Part shown: positions 33,864 to 43,073 of the stretch, in pieces
Numbering within the stretch: position 1 is the stretch's first letter
Layout of the letters: the number at the start of each line of letters is the position of its first letter
NCBI GenBank assembly: GCA_026954015.1
Contig: JAIXLP010000005.1
Location: forward strand, 36,013-100,012
DNA length: 64,000 nucleotides
From: Burkholderiales bacterium
GTDB lineage: Bacteria; Pseudomonadota; Gammaproteobacteria; Burkholderiales; Burkholderiaceae_C
Direction of reading: 5' to 3'
The notes under the pieces: model-generated
What the model was told of the DNA's origin: nothing
The model's database searches: none
Seen by the model: only the letters and a program-made list of their open reading frames with translations
Made by a program: the position numbers and the translations under genes

Positions 33864-35621
33864 ATGTGGTCACGCCTGCTCAGTCTTTTCGCCTTGGCGC
33901 TCTGCCTCGTGGCAGTGCACCTGCCCGTATCCGCGACGATCTGGGATTCCGTCCCGGACGAACAGCTCAAGGCGCTCAACCTCTCCCGTGACGCCTCGCC
34001 CAAGGAGCTCTTCGACAGCCTCTCCAAACGCTACCGGGCCGAACTCACCAAGGGCAAATTCGCCAAGCTCTGGGAGCCGATCCCGATGGATATGTACCTG
34101 GCGCCCACGCTGTTCTACAAGGCGCCCGACCTGAACATGGAGGTCACGCGCGAGCAATGCGCGACCTGCCACAAGGACGTCACGCACGGCTGGGTCGCTT
34201 CGTGGGAAAAGAGCGTACACGCCAATCTGGACCAGGTGCGCAAGCTGCCCGACAGCGACGTGCGCGCCTACAAGAAAGGGATCATCACCGAGGTCGAAGG
34301 CAACCTGCACTCCCAGGGCCTGCTCCCGCAGGGTGAAACACTCAAGGACGTCAGTTGCGCCGATTGCCACATGGGCATAGGCGCCAAGGCGGGCAACCAC
34401 AAGGATCTGCGCATGCCCGACCGCACCGTGTGCGGCAGTTGCCACCTGCGCCAGTTCGCCGAAGCCGAATCCGAGCGCGACACGCTCACTTGGCCGCAGA
34501 AGCAGTGGGACAAGGGGCACCCCTCGCACACGGTGGACTACATGGCCAACGTCGAGACCGCGACCTGGGCGGCGCTGCAGCAGCGCGAGGTGGCGGCCAG
34601 CTGCACCATGTGCCACACCAACCAGACCAAATGCGACAACTGCCACACGCGCCACGAATTTTCGACAGTGGAGGCACGCAAGCCCGAGGCTTGCGCCACC
34701 TGCCACAACGGCGTGGACCACAATGAATTCGAGCAGTTCATGTTCTCCAAGCACGGCACGCAATACCAGACGCGCGGTGATTCGTGGAACTGGAATGCCC
34801 GCCTCGCCGACCAGAACACCAAGGGCGGCTTCACGGGCCCCACCTGCCAGGGCTGCCACTTCGAGTTCAAGGGCCAGTTCACGCACAACACGGTGCGCAA
34901 GGTGCGCTGGGGATTCCTGCCGTTCCAGAACATCGTCGACAACCTGGAAGACCCCTGGTTCAAGGATCGCAAGAGCGCCTGGGTCGGAACCTGCTCGCAG
35001 TGCCACTCGCCGCGGTTCGCCGAGACCTATCTGACGATGATGGACGACGGGATCAAGCAAGGCACGAAACTCGTCGAAGACACGCGCAAGGTCGTCCAAA
35101 AGCTCTACGACGACAAATTGCTCGTGGGCCAGAAGACCAACCGCCCCGCGCTGCCCGCGCCCGAAGCGGACGAACCCGGTGGATTCTTCTCGCTGTTCTT
35201 TGCGCAGAAGAACCAGACGACGCTGGTGGACCGCACCTTCGCCGAGATGTGGGAGCAGCACGTGGCCCGCTACATGAAAGGGCTGGAGCACGTGAACCCC
35301 GGTGGCTGGACCTACTCCCACGGATGGAGCGACCTGATCAAGGATCAGGCCATCATCAACGAGCAGGACACGATCCTGCGCGAGAAGGCGCAGATGGAGC
35401 AACGCATCCAGAAGCTGGAAGGCGCTGCCGGCGGGAAGTTGTCGTCGCTCGACAACCGTGCGCCGGACCGTCTGCTGGCCAGCCTGCGCGCGGATCCGCT
35501 CTACACCGGGGGCACGCTGGCCTTCCTGGGTGGTGGCCTGCTGCTCGGAGGGCTGGTGGGGCGCCGCCGCACACGTGACGCGGCCGATGGCGATACCGAC
35601 GCCGGTGACCGCACCGATTGA
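33864..35621 (+). CDS. haoA: Octahaem hydroxylamine oxidoreductase
   Basis: A 585-residue periplasmic multihaem enzyme. ATG at 33864 has AGGAGG a few bases upstream; a Sec signal ends in PVSA (residue 24). Eight CXXCH sites lie at residues 99, 165, 190, 247, 257, 277, 328 and 377, the HAO pattern. Long blocks such as [20 protein letters not shown] and HVNPGGWTY match my recollection of Nitrosomonas europaea HAO. Tyr484 (about 460 in the mature form) lies where HAO Tyr467 cross-links the P460 haem. A single C-terminal membrane segment (about 548-566) would anchor it. HAO oxidises hydroxylamine to nitric oxide or nitrite. Followed by haoB. Confidence 0.95.
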   Translation: [585 protein letters not shown]

Positions 35622-35675
35622 AGCCGTGAACCGACATGCGGTGTGCCGCGCGACGGCATACGATAGGGGATGCCC

Positions 35676-36707
35676 ATGACACACCGCAGCGCTTTTTTCA
35701 CCCGGGCCGCCACGGTGGCCGGCCTGGCACTCGTAGCGATCGCCGCCGTGCTGCTGTGGCAGCACTACACCGCGCCACCCGTCTACCAATACGTCGTCGG
35801 TGAGGCCCTGCCTGCCACAACCGACGGGCCACTTGCCTCCTATCTGGAGGCCGGCGTTACGGTACGGCGCGCCACGGTGCAATCAACGCAACAGGCCACG
35901 CCCCTGGCCACGCTGGAGATCGCCGAAACTTCCGCGGGGCCGGTGCTCGCGAGCTGGCAGGCGCGCGTGGACGACCCCTTCCTGACGCTCGCCGTCCCGC
36001 CCGAAGACGTCACCGCGCTGTCCGCCGTGCTCAAGCGCCACGTGCCGCAAGGCACGCCGGTTTTTGCGTGGTGGGATACCTCCCGCCAATTCAGGGCACT
36101 CGCCGGCGTCGACGTGGCGTTCGCCAGCCATCTCGGCCAGCCCCTGTTCATTCCCGCGCACTGGCGCACCGACCGGGCGAACATCGAGGCCATAGAGCGT
36201 TCGTTCTGGGGTGGTGGCGATGAAACTGCCATGGCGGCCGAACGCGAACGCTTTCATCGGTTCGCGCGGGCTCTGGTATCCCCCGAGGCACAGGGCATCG
36301 CCGACTTGCGCGCGGCGGCCGGTAACCGCCCGATGGTCCTGGTGCTGCACCTGCGCGACATCATCATGCTCGGGCAGATGTTCCCCGAAGAACTGGGGGT
36401 CGCATTCCAGGATTTCGGCGCATCCAACGATGTTCACGGCATGGTGCGGCGCGTGCACGCGTGGCTGGAGGAGCACAAGTACAGCGCATACGGCGTATTG
36501 CAGGGCAACGGGCAACCGGTACGCGCGGTGGCACTGACGGACGCCGACTCCAGCCGGACGCTGGCCGCGCGCCTGCTGCCTTTCCTGGGCAACGAACAAC
36601 ACGACGTCGCAGGAGCCACATTGGTGTACCAGACGGGAGGGTTTTCAGTATTTGAAATCGCGCCAGCGGACAATACCGCTCCCGCACCCCACCAGACGCA
36701 GAGTTAG
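35676..36707 (+). CDS. haoB: Hydroxylamine oxidation protein HaoB
   Basis: A 343-residue protein with one N-terminal membrane helix (about residues 9-28) and a large periplasmic domain with no haem motif. Position right after haoA and overall layout match HaoB (formerly orf2) of ammonia oxidisers and methanotrophs; its biochemical role is not established. ATG at 35676 has AGGGG six bases upstream and is preferred over the ATG at 35670. Only four bases separate its stop from the ccmC start, so it is translated together with the maturation genes. Confidence 0.8.
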   Translation: MTHRSAFFTRAATVAGLALVAIAAVLLWQHYTAPPVYQYVVGEALPATTDGPLASYLEAGVTVRRATVQSTQQATPLATLEIAETSAGPVLASWQARVDDPFLTLAVPPEDVTALSAVLKRHVPQGTPVFAWWDTSRQFRALAGVDVAFASHLGQPLFIPAHWRTDRANIEAIERSFWGGGDETAMAAERERFHRFARALVSPEAQGIADLRAAAGNRPMVLVLHLRDIIMLGQMFPEELGVAFQDFGASNDVHGMVRRVHAWLEEHKYSAYGVLQGNGQPVRAVALTDADSSRTLAARLLPFLGNEQHDVAGATLVYQTGGFSVFEIAPADNTAPAPHQTQS

Positions 36708-36711
36708 TCAC

Positions 36712-37524
36712 ATGCCGGCATCGCCCGACCGGGGCGCAGCAATCAACTGGTTCAAGTACGCTGCGCCCGCCCGTTTTTACCCGCTCGCGGGGAAGGCCGT
36801 CATCTGGTTTGGCGTGGCGGCCGCGTTGCTGGGCGTCGTCGGTCTGGTGATCGGCTTTCTCGTGGCACCCACCGATGCGCAGCAAGGGGATGCTTATCGC
36901 ATCATCTTTCTGCACGTGCCCGCGGCATGGCTGTCGATGGTCATCTACGTCGCCATGGCGTTCTGGGCGGGCGTCGGCCTGGTGTTCAACACACGCCTGG
37001 CGTCCATGCTGGCGCGCGCGCTCGCGCCCACCGGCGCGCTCATGACCTTCATAGCACTATGGACGGGCGCCCTCTGGGGCAAGCCGACCTGGGGCACATG
37101 GTGGGTCTGGGACGCGCGGCTGACGTCCGAGTTGATCCTGCTCTTCCTGTACCTCGGCTTCCTGTCACTGCACGCCTCGATCGACGATGAGCGCAGGGCG
37201 GACCGCGCCACCGCCGTGCTGGCGTTGGTCGGCGTCGTGAACGTCCCCATCATCTACTTCTCGGTGCAATGGTGGAACACCCTGCACCAGGGCGCCTCGG
37301 TCAGTCTCTCCAGCGCCCCGAGCATCGCCACGCCGATGCTCGCCGGGATGCTGATCATGTCCGCCGCGGTCTGGTGCTATTGCATCGCGGTAGTCTTGGC
37401 GCGGGTACGCCTCATCATCCTCGAGCGCGAGCGGCACACAGCCTGGGTGGCGCGGGAACTGAATACGCACGAAGCCACTCCATCAGGCCGTCCCGGCTTT
37501 CCCAGCACCGGAGCGTCGTCGTGA
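36712..37524 (+). CDS. ccmC: Haem exporter/delivery protein CcmC
   Basis: A 270-residue inner-membrane protein with six predicted helices. The tryptophan-rich WWD domain WGTWWVWDARLTSELIL (about residues 123-140) binds haem in the periplasm and loads it on CcmE; conserved histidines flank it (FLHVP and TLHQG). ATG at 36712 is chosen because the frame before it overlaps haoB. First maturation gene after haoAB. It overlaps ccmD by one base (TGATG). Confidence 0.95.
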   Translation: MPASPDRGAAINWFKYAAPARFYPLAGKAVIWFGVAAALLGVVGLVIGFLVAPTDAQQGDAYRIIFLHVPAAWLSMVIYVAMAFWAGVGLVFNTRLASMLARALAPTGALMTFIALWTGALWGKPTWGTWWVWDARLTSELILLFLYLGFLSLHASIDDERRADRATAVLALVGVVNVPIIYFSVQWWNTLHQGASVSLSSAPSIATPMLAGMLIMSAAVWCYCIAVVLARVRLIILERERHTAWVARELNTHEATPSGRPGFPSTGASS

Positions 37525-37661
37525 TGTACTGGCACAGTTGGTCCGACTTCATCCACATGGGTGGCTACGGCGTGTATGTCTGGGGCTCGCTGGGCGTCAT
37601 GGCGCTGGTCATGGCAGCCGAAGTCTGGGAGATTCGAGTTCGCCGCCGGCGAATGAGGTAA
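37524..37661 (+). CDS. ccmD: Haem exporter subunit CcmD
   Basis: A 45-residue single-helix membrane protein, normal for CcmD. Sequence pattern is MGGYGVYVWGSLGVMALVM followed by a basic cytoplasmic tail ERIRRRR-like (here EIRVRRRRMR). It helps release holo-CcmE from CcmC. ATG at 37524 overlaps the ccmC stop, and ccmE starts three bases after its stop. Confidence 0.92.
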   Translation: MYWHSWSDFIHMGGYGVYVWGSLGVMALVMAAEVWEIRVRRRRMR

Positions 37662-37664
37662 CGC

Positions 37665-38123
37665 ATGAAATCCAGAACGAAACGCGGACTGATCATCGTG
37701 GGGGCGCTCGCCACCTTGGGTGTGGCCAGTGCCTTGGTGCTCAACGCCTTCCAGGACAACCTGGTCTTCTTTTTCAGCCCGTCGCAGGTCGCGACACGCG
37801 AGGCACCGGTCGACCGCAGTTTCCGGCTGGGTGGGCTGGTTGAGGAAGGCAGCGTCAAACGCTCGAGTGACAGCCTGACGGTGCAGTTCACCGTGACCGA
37901 CGGCGCCAAGGCGATTCCGGTCACGTACAACGGGCTCCTGCCCGACATGTTCCGCGAGGGCAAGGGCGTCGTGACGCAGGGGCGTCTGGATGACAGTGGT
38001 ACGTTCCACGCGGACCAGGTGCTCGCCAAGCACGACGAAAACTACACGCCCAAGGAAGTGGCGGATGCGCTCAAGACCACCGCATTGAAGGAACCCGACG
38101 CCGCAGCCGGGCTGCGCCAATGA
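37665..38123 (+). CDS. ccmE: Periplasmic haem chaperone CcmE
   Basis: A 152-residue, membrane-anchored chaperone: N-terminal helix (about 8-28), OB-fold domain with [14 protein letters not shown] and the haem-binding region [12 protein letters not shown]. The histidine in KHDENY forms the covalent bond with haem. It overlaps ccmF by four bases. Confidence 0.96.
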   Translation: MKSRTKRGLIIVGALATLGVASALVLNAFQDNLVFFFSPSQVATREAPVDRSFRLGGLVEEGSVKRSSDSLTVQFTVTDGAKAIPVTYNGLLPDMFREGKGVVTQGRLDDSGTFHADQVLAKHDENYTPKEVADALKTTALKEPDAAAGLRQ

Positions 38124-40141
38124 TCGCCGAGCTGGGGCAGCTGGCCCTCATCCTCGCGCTGACGCTGGCCATCGTGCAAAGCGTGTTCCCGCTGGTGGGT
38201 GCCAGCCGCGGCAACACCAGCTGGATGGCGTTGGCGCGGCCGGCGGCCTGGGGCCAGTTCCTGTTCGTCGCCACGGCGTTTGCCTGCCTCACGCTGGTCT
38301 TCGTCGCCAACGATTTCTCGGTGCTCTACGTGGCGCAGCACTCGAACTCCGCGCTGCCGCTGATCTACCGCATCTGCGCCGTATGGGGCGGCCACGAAGG
38401 CTCGATCCTGCTCTGGGCCCTGATTCTCGCGAGCTGGACCCTGGCCGTCTCGCTTTTTTCGGACAACCTGGACGACCAGACCACGGCCCGCATCCTCGGG
38501 GTCATGGGGCTGATCTCCATCGGGTTCATCCTGTTCATTCTGTTCACGTCGAACCCGTTCGACCGCCTGCTGCCGGCAGCCGCTGATGGCCAGGACCTGA
38601 ACCCGCAACTGCAGGATCCCGGGCTCATCGTTCATCCGCCACTGCTCTACATGGGCTACGTGGGGACGGTCGTTGCGTTCGCGTTCGCGATCGCCGCGCT
38701 GCTGGCCGGGCGGCTCGATGCGGCGTGGGCCCGCTGGTCGCGCCCCTGGGCCACCGTGTCGTGGGGCTTCCTCACGCTCGGCATTGCTGTGGGCAGCGCC
38801 TGGGCCTACTATGAACTGGGCTGGGGCGGCTGGTGGTTCTGGGACCCCGTGGAAAACGCCTCATTGATGCCATGGCTCGTGAGCACCGCGCTGCTGCACT
38901 CGCTGGCGGTGACGGAAAAGCGCAACACGTTCAAGCTCTGGACTGCCCTGCTGGCGATCATCGCCTTCTCGCTGTCGCTGCTGGGAACGTTCCTCGTGCG
39001 CTCCGGCGTGCTCACGTCGGTACACGCGTTCGCTACCGACCCGACGCGGGGCATCTACATCCTGGGCTTTCTCACGACCGTGATCGGCGGCTCGCTGCTG
39101 CTCTTCGCATGGCGCGCGCCGCGCGTGGGTCTGGGCGCGCGGTTCAGCGCGGTTTCGCGGGAGGCCATGCTGCTGGTGAACAACGTGGTGCTGCTCGTCG
39201 CCTTCGCCGCGGTGCTGCTCGGAACACTCTACCCGCTGCTGATCGACGCATTGGGCATGGGCAAGCTCTCCGTGGGGCCACCCTACTTCGACGCGGTGTT
39301 CGTGCCGCTGATGGCCCCGGCGCTGTTTCTCATGGGTGTGGGGCCGGTCACGCGCTGGCGTGAAGACCGGGTCATGAACCTGGCCAAGCGCCTGCGCTGG
39401 GCACTGGGCGTGAGCTTGGCCGCGGCGGTGATCGCTCCCTGGCTGCTGGGCAACTGGAAGCCGTTGGTGGGGTTCGGCCTGTTTCTCGCCTGCTGGATCG
39501 CGACCGCGACGGCGTACAACCTCTACGAACGCCTCAAAAGCCATCCAGCGCCGAGCTGGCGCCGGCGCATCGCCGCGCAGCCCGGCAGTTATTACGGGAT
39601 GTTGATCGCGCACCTGGGCGTGGCGATCTTCATCGTCGGCGTCACGATCGTGAACGGCTACGAGATCGAAAAGGACGTGACCATGGAGCCAGGCGAGACC
39701 ACGACGCTTGCGGGTTACACCTTTGAGTTCGGCGGTACCAGTCAGAAGCAGGGGCCGAACTACCGCGCGGACGTGGGCCTGCTCACCGTGACGCGCAACG
39801 GCAAGGACGTCACCACGTTGCGGCCCGAACGACGCGTCTACACCGCAGGCAGCAACCCGATGCCGATGACGGAGGCTGCCATCAATCCGGGGCTCACGCG
39901 CGACCTGTACGCCGCGCTGGGTGACCGGCTGACGGACAAGCGCTGGATCGTGCGCGTGTATTTCAAGCCGTTCGTGGACTGGATCTGGTTCGGCTGCATC
40001 GTGATGGCGCTGGGGGGCCTGCTCGCCGTGATGGACCGCCGCTACCGCATCCGGCGTCTTCGCCAGCAGCGTGCCACGCCGGTGCGCACGGCTGCGCCGG
40101 GCGCGTTGCCCGTGGCGGCGGCCAAGGTGGTTGCCCCATGA
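38120..40141 (+). CDS. ccmF: Cytochrome c haem lyase subunit CcmF
   Basis: A 673-residue inner-membrane protein with about 14-15 helices. It holds the WWD domain [14 protein letters not shown] (about residues 235-248) and conserved histidines in GGHEGS and [10 protein letters not shown]. It ligates haem from CcmE to apocytochromes. ATGA overlaps tie it to ccmE upstream and ccmG downstream. Confidence 0.97.
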   Translation: MIAELGQLALILALTLAIVQSVFPLVGASRGNTSWMALARPAAWGQFLFVATAFACLTLVFVANDFSVLYVAQHSNSALPLIYRICAVWGGHEGSILLWALILASWTLAVSLFSDNLDDQTTARILGVMGLISIGFILFILFTSNPFDRLLPAAADGQDLNPQLQDPGLIVHPPLLYMGYVGTVVAFAFAIAALLAGRLDAAWARWSRPWATVSWGFLTLGIAVGSAWAYYELGWGGWWFWDPVENASLMPWLVSTALLHSLAVTEKRNTFKLWTALLAIIAFSLSLLGTFLVRSGVLTSVHAFATDPTRGIYILGFLTTVIGGSLLLFAWRAPRVGLGARFSAVSREAMLLVNNVVLLVAFAAVLLGTLYPLLIDALGMGKLSVGPPYFDAVFVPLMAPALFLMGVGPVTRWREDRVMNLAKRLRWALGVSLAAAVIAPWLLGNWKPLVGFGLFLACWIATATAYNLYERLKSHPAPSWRRRIAAQPGSYYGMLIAHLGVAIFIVGVTIVNGYEIEKDVTMEPGETTTLAGYTFEFGGTSQKQGPNYRADVGLLTVTRNGKDVTTLRPERRVYTAGSNPMPMTEAAINPGLTRDLYAALGDRLTDKRWIVRVYFKPFVDWIWFGCIVMALGGLLAVMDRRYRIRRLRQQRATPVRTAAPGALPVAAAKVVAP

Positions 40142-40665
40142 GAAAGGGCCTCGTTCCACTTGCCGTCTTTGTCGTTCTGGTGGCATTTCTGGGCATAGGC
40201 CTGACGCTCAACCCGCGCGAACTGCCGTCGCCGCTGATCGACAAGCCGCTGCCGGCGTTCTCGTTGCCACAACTGAGCGCGCCCGAGAAGACACTGTCCG
40301 CCGAGGACCTGCGCGGCAAGGTCTGGATGCTCAACGTGTGGGCTTCGTGGTGCGTGGCCTGCCGTATCGAACACCCGGTACTGGTTGAGCTTTCCAAAAC
40401 CGACCGTTCGGTGCTGATCTACGGCCTGAACTACAAGGACAAGCGCGATGACGCGCTGCAATGGCTCATGCGCTTCGGCAACCCTTACACCGAATCGATC
40501 TCCGATACGCAGGGGCTGGTCGGGATCGATCTGGGCGTGTACGGCGTCCCTGAAACTTTCATCATTGACAAGCAGGGCGTGATACGCCACAAGCAGATCG
40601 GCCCCATCACCCCCGAGGTGCTAAAGGACACGATCCTGCCCCTGATGAGGAAACTGGGTGCGTAA
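40138..40665 (+). CDS. ccmG: Thiol:disulphide oxidoreductase CcmG/DsbE
   Basis: A 175-residue, membrane-anchored thioredoxin-like protein. Active site is WASWCVACRIEHP (CVAC, about residues 65-77) with the cis-proline loop GVPETF. It reduces apocytochrome or CcmH cysteines before haem attachment. It overlaps ccmF by four bases and ccmH by eight. Confidence 0.95.
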   Translation: MRKGLVPLAVFVVLVAFLGIGLTLNPRELPSPLIDKPLPAFSLPQLSAPEKTLSAEDLRGKVWMLNVWASWCVACRIEHPVLVELSKTDRSVLIYGLNYKDKRDDALQWLMRFGNPYTESISDTQGLVGIDLGVYGVPETFIIDKQGVIRHKQIGPITPEVLKDTILPLMRKLGA

Positions 40666-41134
40666 GTATCTTGTGTGGGTCGCGCTGTGCTGCGCGGGAT
40701 GGTGCGTGGGTGGGGCTTGGGCGAAGGAAGCGCCCACGCTATCCAACGACCCCGCGCTTGAGCAACGGGTGATGGACATCGCGCAGGAACTGCGCTGCCT
40801 CGTGTGCCAGAACGAAACCATCGCCGCCTCGCACGCCGATCTGGCGGTCGATCTGCGCCAGCAGATTCGCACCAAGCTGCAGGAGGGTGAAACGCCCGCC
40901 CAGATCCGCGAGTTCATGGTGGACCGCTACGGCGAATTCGTGCTCTACAAACCGCGCCTGAGCGGCAAGACCGTGCTGCTCTGGGGTGGCCCGTTCGTTC
41001 TGCTGCTGATCGCCTTCGGCGTGCTCTGGCGCACCGTCCGCCGCGTGACGCACACGGCCGAACCCGAAATGACGGCGCAAGACATCGCGCGCGCGCGCGA
41101 ACTGCTCACCACGGCCAAGGAGGACGAGGCATGA
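40658..41134 (+). CDS. ccmH: Cytochrome c maturation protein CcmH (GTG start)
   Basis: A 158-residue protein with a signal peptide, the redox motif LRCLVCQNETIAAS (LRCXXC, about residues 46-59), the DRYGEFVLYKP block and a C-terminal membrane helix. It handles apocytochrome cysteines. GTG at 40658 starts inside the ccmG end. It is followed by ccmI with a four-base overlap. Confidence 0.95.
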   Translation: MRKYLVWVALCCAGWCVGGAWAKEAPTLSNDPALEQRVMDIAQELRCLVCQNETIAASHADLAVDLRQQIRTKLQEGETPAQIREFMVDRYGEFVLYKPRLSGKTVLLWGGPFVLLLIAFGVLWRTVRRVTHTAEPEMTAQDIARARELLTTAKEDEA

Positions 41135-42396
41135 TGACCTTCCTGGCGCTTGCCGCCATCATGGTGCTGGTGGCCCTGGCGGTGGTGATCGTGCCGCTGG
41201 TGCGCGGCGACCGCGTGCGGGCAACCGCGGGGGAAGACCTCGCGGTGCTGGCCGACGGTCTGCGCGAACTCGAGGCCGAGCGCGCGGCCGGCGACGTGGA
41301 TGCGGCGGAATTCGAACGGGGCCGGCTCGAACTGGAGCGCCAGGCCCTGGCGTCACAGCAGCAGGCGCAGGTACAGGAGCAGCACAGCCTGCGCGCCAAC
41401 TGGGGGGCCGCGCTGGGCACGGCCATCGTGCTGCCACTGCTCGTCATTGCGCTGTATCTGACGATAGGCCAGCCCGGGACCATAGGCACCAACGTGCTGC
41501 AGGCGCGCGCAGGCGACGATGCGACGCAGCACGTGCCCAACGATGCCGCCGTGGCAGCCCTGCAGGCCCGCCTCGCCAAGGATGACGGGGACGTGGAGGG
41601 CTGGGTGCTGCTCGCGCGCTCCTACTTCCAGATGGGCCGCACCGACGACGCGCTGAACGCCTACCGCAAGGCGACGACGCTCGTGGCCGACAACCCGGAT
41701 CTGTGGGTCGAGTACGCCAACACGGTCGCGATCGCGCACAACCGCGATCTTTCGGGCGAACCAACGCAGATGGTGGAACGCGCGCTCAAGCTTGACCCGA
41801 ACAACTTCAACGCCCTCGCGTTCGCCGGATTGGCGGCGTTTCAGCGCGACGACCGCGCCACCGCGCTGGAGCACTGGGGCCGGCTCAAGACGCTGCTGCC
41901 CGAAGGTTCGGAAGACAGCAAACGCATCGACGAGCTGATCGCCCGCGCACGCGGCGACGCGCCCGCCAGCGCGCCGACCGCGGCAGCAGGCGCCGCACCT
42001 GCCTCCGCACCAGCCAAACCCGCCGAGGCCCGCACCGCCGCAGCGGGCACTTCGACGATACGCGGGACGGTGACGCTGAGCGGCGCACTGGCCGCGCAGG
42101 TCGCGGCCTCCGACACGCTCTACATCTTCGCGCGCGCACCCAACGGGCCGCCGATGCCGCTGGCTGCGGTGCGTACACGCGCGACCGGCTGGCCGGTATC
42201 GTTCACGCTCGACGACACCAGCGCGATGACCCCTGGCATGCAGCTGTCCAAGTTCCCCCACGTCAACCTGGTCGCGCGTATCTCCCGCTTGGGCAACCCG
42301 GCTGCCCAACCCGGCGATATCGAGGGCAGCATCGACAACGTGGCCGTGGGCAGCAAGGACGTACATATCGTGATGGACCGCGTCGTCGGTCGCTGA
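41131..42396 (+). CDS. ccmI: Cytochrome c maturation protein CcmI (apocytochrome chaperone, TPR)
   Basis: A 421-residue protein: N-terminal helix, a leucine-zipper-like cytoplasmic loop (about 28-80), second helix (about 90-112), then TPR repeats (about 150-270) and a C-terminal beta domain after an Ala/Pro linker. The TPR domain binds the C-terminal helix of apocytochromes. Separate CcmH and CcmI, as here, is the layout of many alpha- and betaproteobacteria. Five bases before ccmA. Confidence 0.92.
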   Translation: MMTFLALAAIMVLVALAVVIVPLVRGDRVRATAGEDLAVLADGLRELEAERAAGDVDAAEFERGRLELERQALASQQQAQVQEQHSLRANWGAALGTAIVLPLLVIALYLTIGQPGTIGTNVLQARAGDDATQHVPNDAAVAALQARLAKDDGDVEGWVLLARSYFQMGRTDDALNAYRKATTLVADNPDLWVEYANTVAIAHNRDLSGEPTQMVERALKLDPNNFNALAFAGLAAFQRDDRATALEHWGRLKTLLPEGSEDSKRIDELIARARGDAPASAPTAAAGAAPASAPAKPAEARTAAAGTSTIRGTVTLSGALAAQVAASDTLYIFARAPNGPPMPLAAVRTRATGWPVSFTLDDTSAMTPGMQLSKFPHVNLVARISRLGNPAAQPGDIEGSIDNVAVGSKDVHIVMDRVVGR

Positions 42397-42401
42397 CGCG
42401 G

Positions 42402-43073
42402 ATGCTCCCCGAGGCCATGCTCGCCGCCCTGCCCGAGCCGTCGGGCCCCGTGGCGTCGCCCTTGCAGCTCGTGGGCCTGCAATGCGTGCGGGCGCGGCGC
42501 ACGCTCTTTTCCGATCTGAGCCTGGATATACCAGCGGGGCACGTCGTGCGGGTGCAGGGGGCCAACGGCGCAGGCAAAACGAGTTTGCTGCGCATCATTT
42601 GCGGGCTGCTGGCGCCGCACAAGGGACAGGTCTTGTGGCACGGCCGCAGCGTGGCGCGGCTGCACGAGGAATTCGGTCGCCAGCTGGTGTTCTTCGGGCA
42701 CGCGGCGGGTCTCAAGGCCGAGCTGTCTGCGCTGGAGAACCTCGTGGTGTCGGCCGCCCTGAGTGGCGTCCAGACCGACACCCCAGCCGCCCTGCAGGCG
42801 CTGGAGGCAGCGGGCCTCGCCGGGCACGAACGCGCACCCGTGCGCACGCTCTCGCAAGGGCAACGACGGCGCGCCGCGCTCGCCCGTCTGGTGCTCGCGC
42901 CAGTGCCACTGTGGGTGCTGGACGAGCCGTTCAACGCGCTCGATCAGGCCGCCACGCGGTGGCTTGTCGGGCTCATTGGCGCGCAGACGCACCGCGGCGG
43001 CATCGTGGTGCTCACCAGCCACCAGAGCGTGGCGCTTGATGACGGCGTGCCGCAACTGCAACTCGCGCTATGA
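42402..43073 (+). CDS. ccmA: Haem exporter ATP-binding protein CcmA
   Basis: A 223-residue ABC ATPase. Walker A is GANGAGKTS (about residues 52-60), the signature LSQGQRRRAALARLVL and Walker B LWVLDEPFNALD are complete. With CcmB it powers release of holo-CcmE. ATG at 42402 gives a short N-terminal extension; ATG at 42417 is also possible. Four-base overlap with ccmB. Confidence 0.93.
   Translation: MLPEAMLAALPEPSGPVASPLQLVGLQCVRARRTLFSDLSLDIPAGHVVRVQGANGAGKTSLLRIICGLLAPHKGQVLWHGRSVARLHEEFGRQLVFFGHAAGLKAELSALENLVVSAALSGVQTDTPAALQALEAAGLAGHERAPVRTLSQGQRRRAALARLVLAPVPLWVLDEPFNALDQAATRWLVGLIGAQTHRGGIVVLTSHQSVALDDGVPQLQLAL

Noticed and set aside
33864..35621. Possibility that the octahaem protein is a nitrite or tetrathionate reductase
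   Set aside because: The haem spacing, the [12 protein letters not shown] block, the P460-type tyrosine and the adjacent haoB favour hydroxylamine oxidoreductase.
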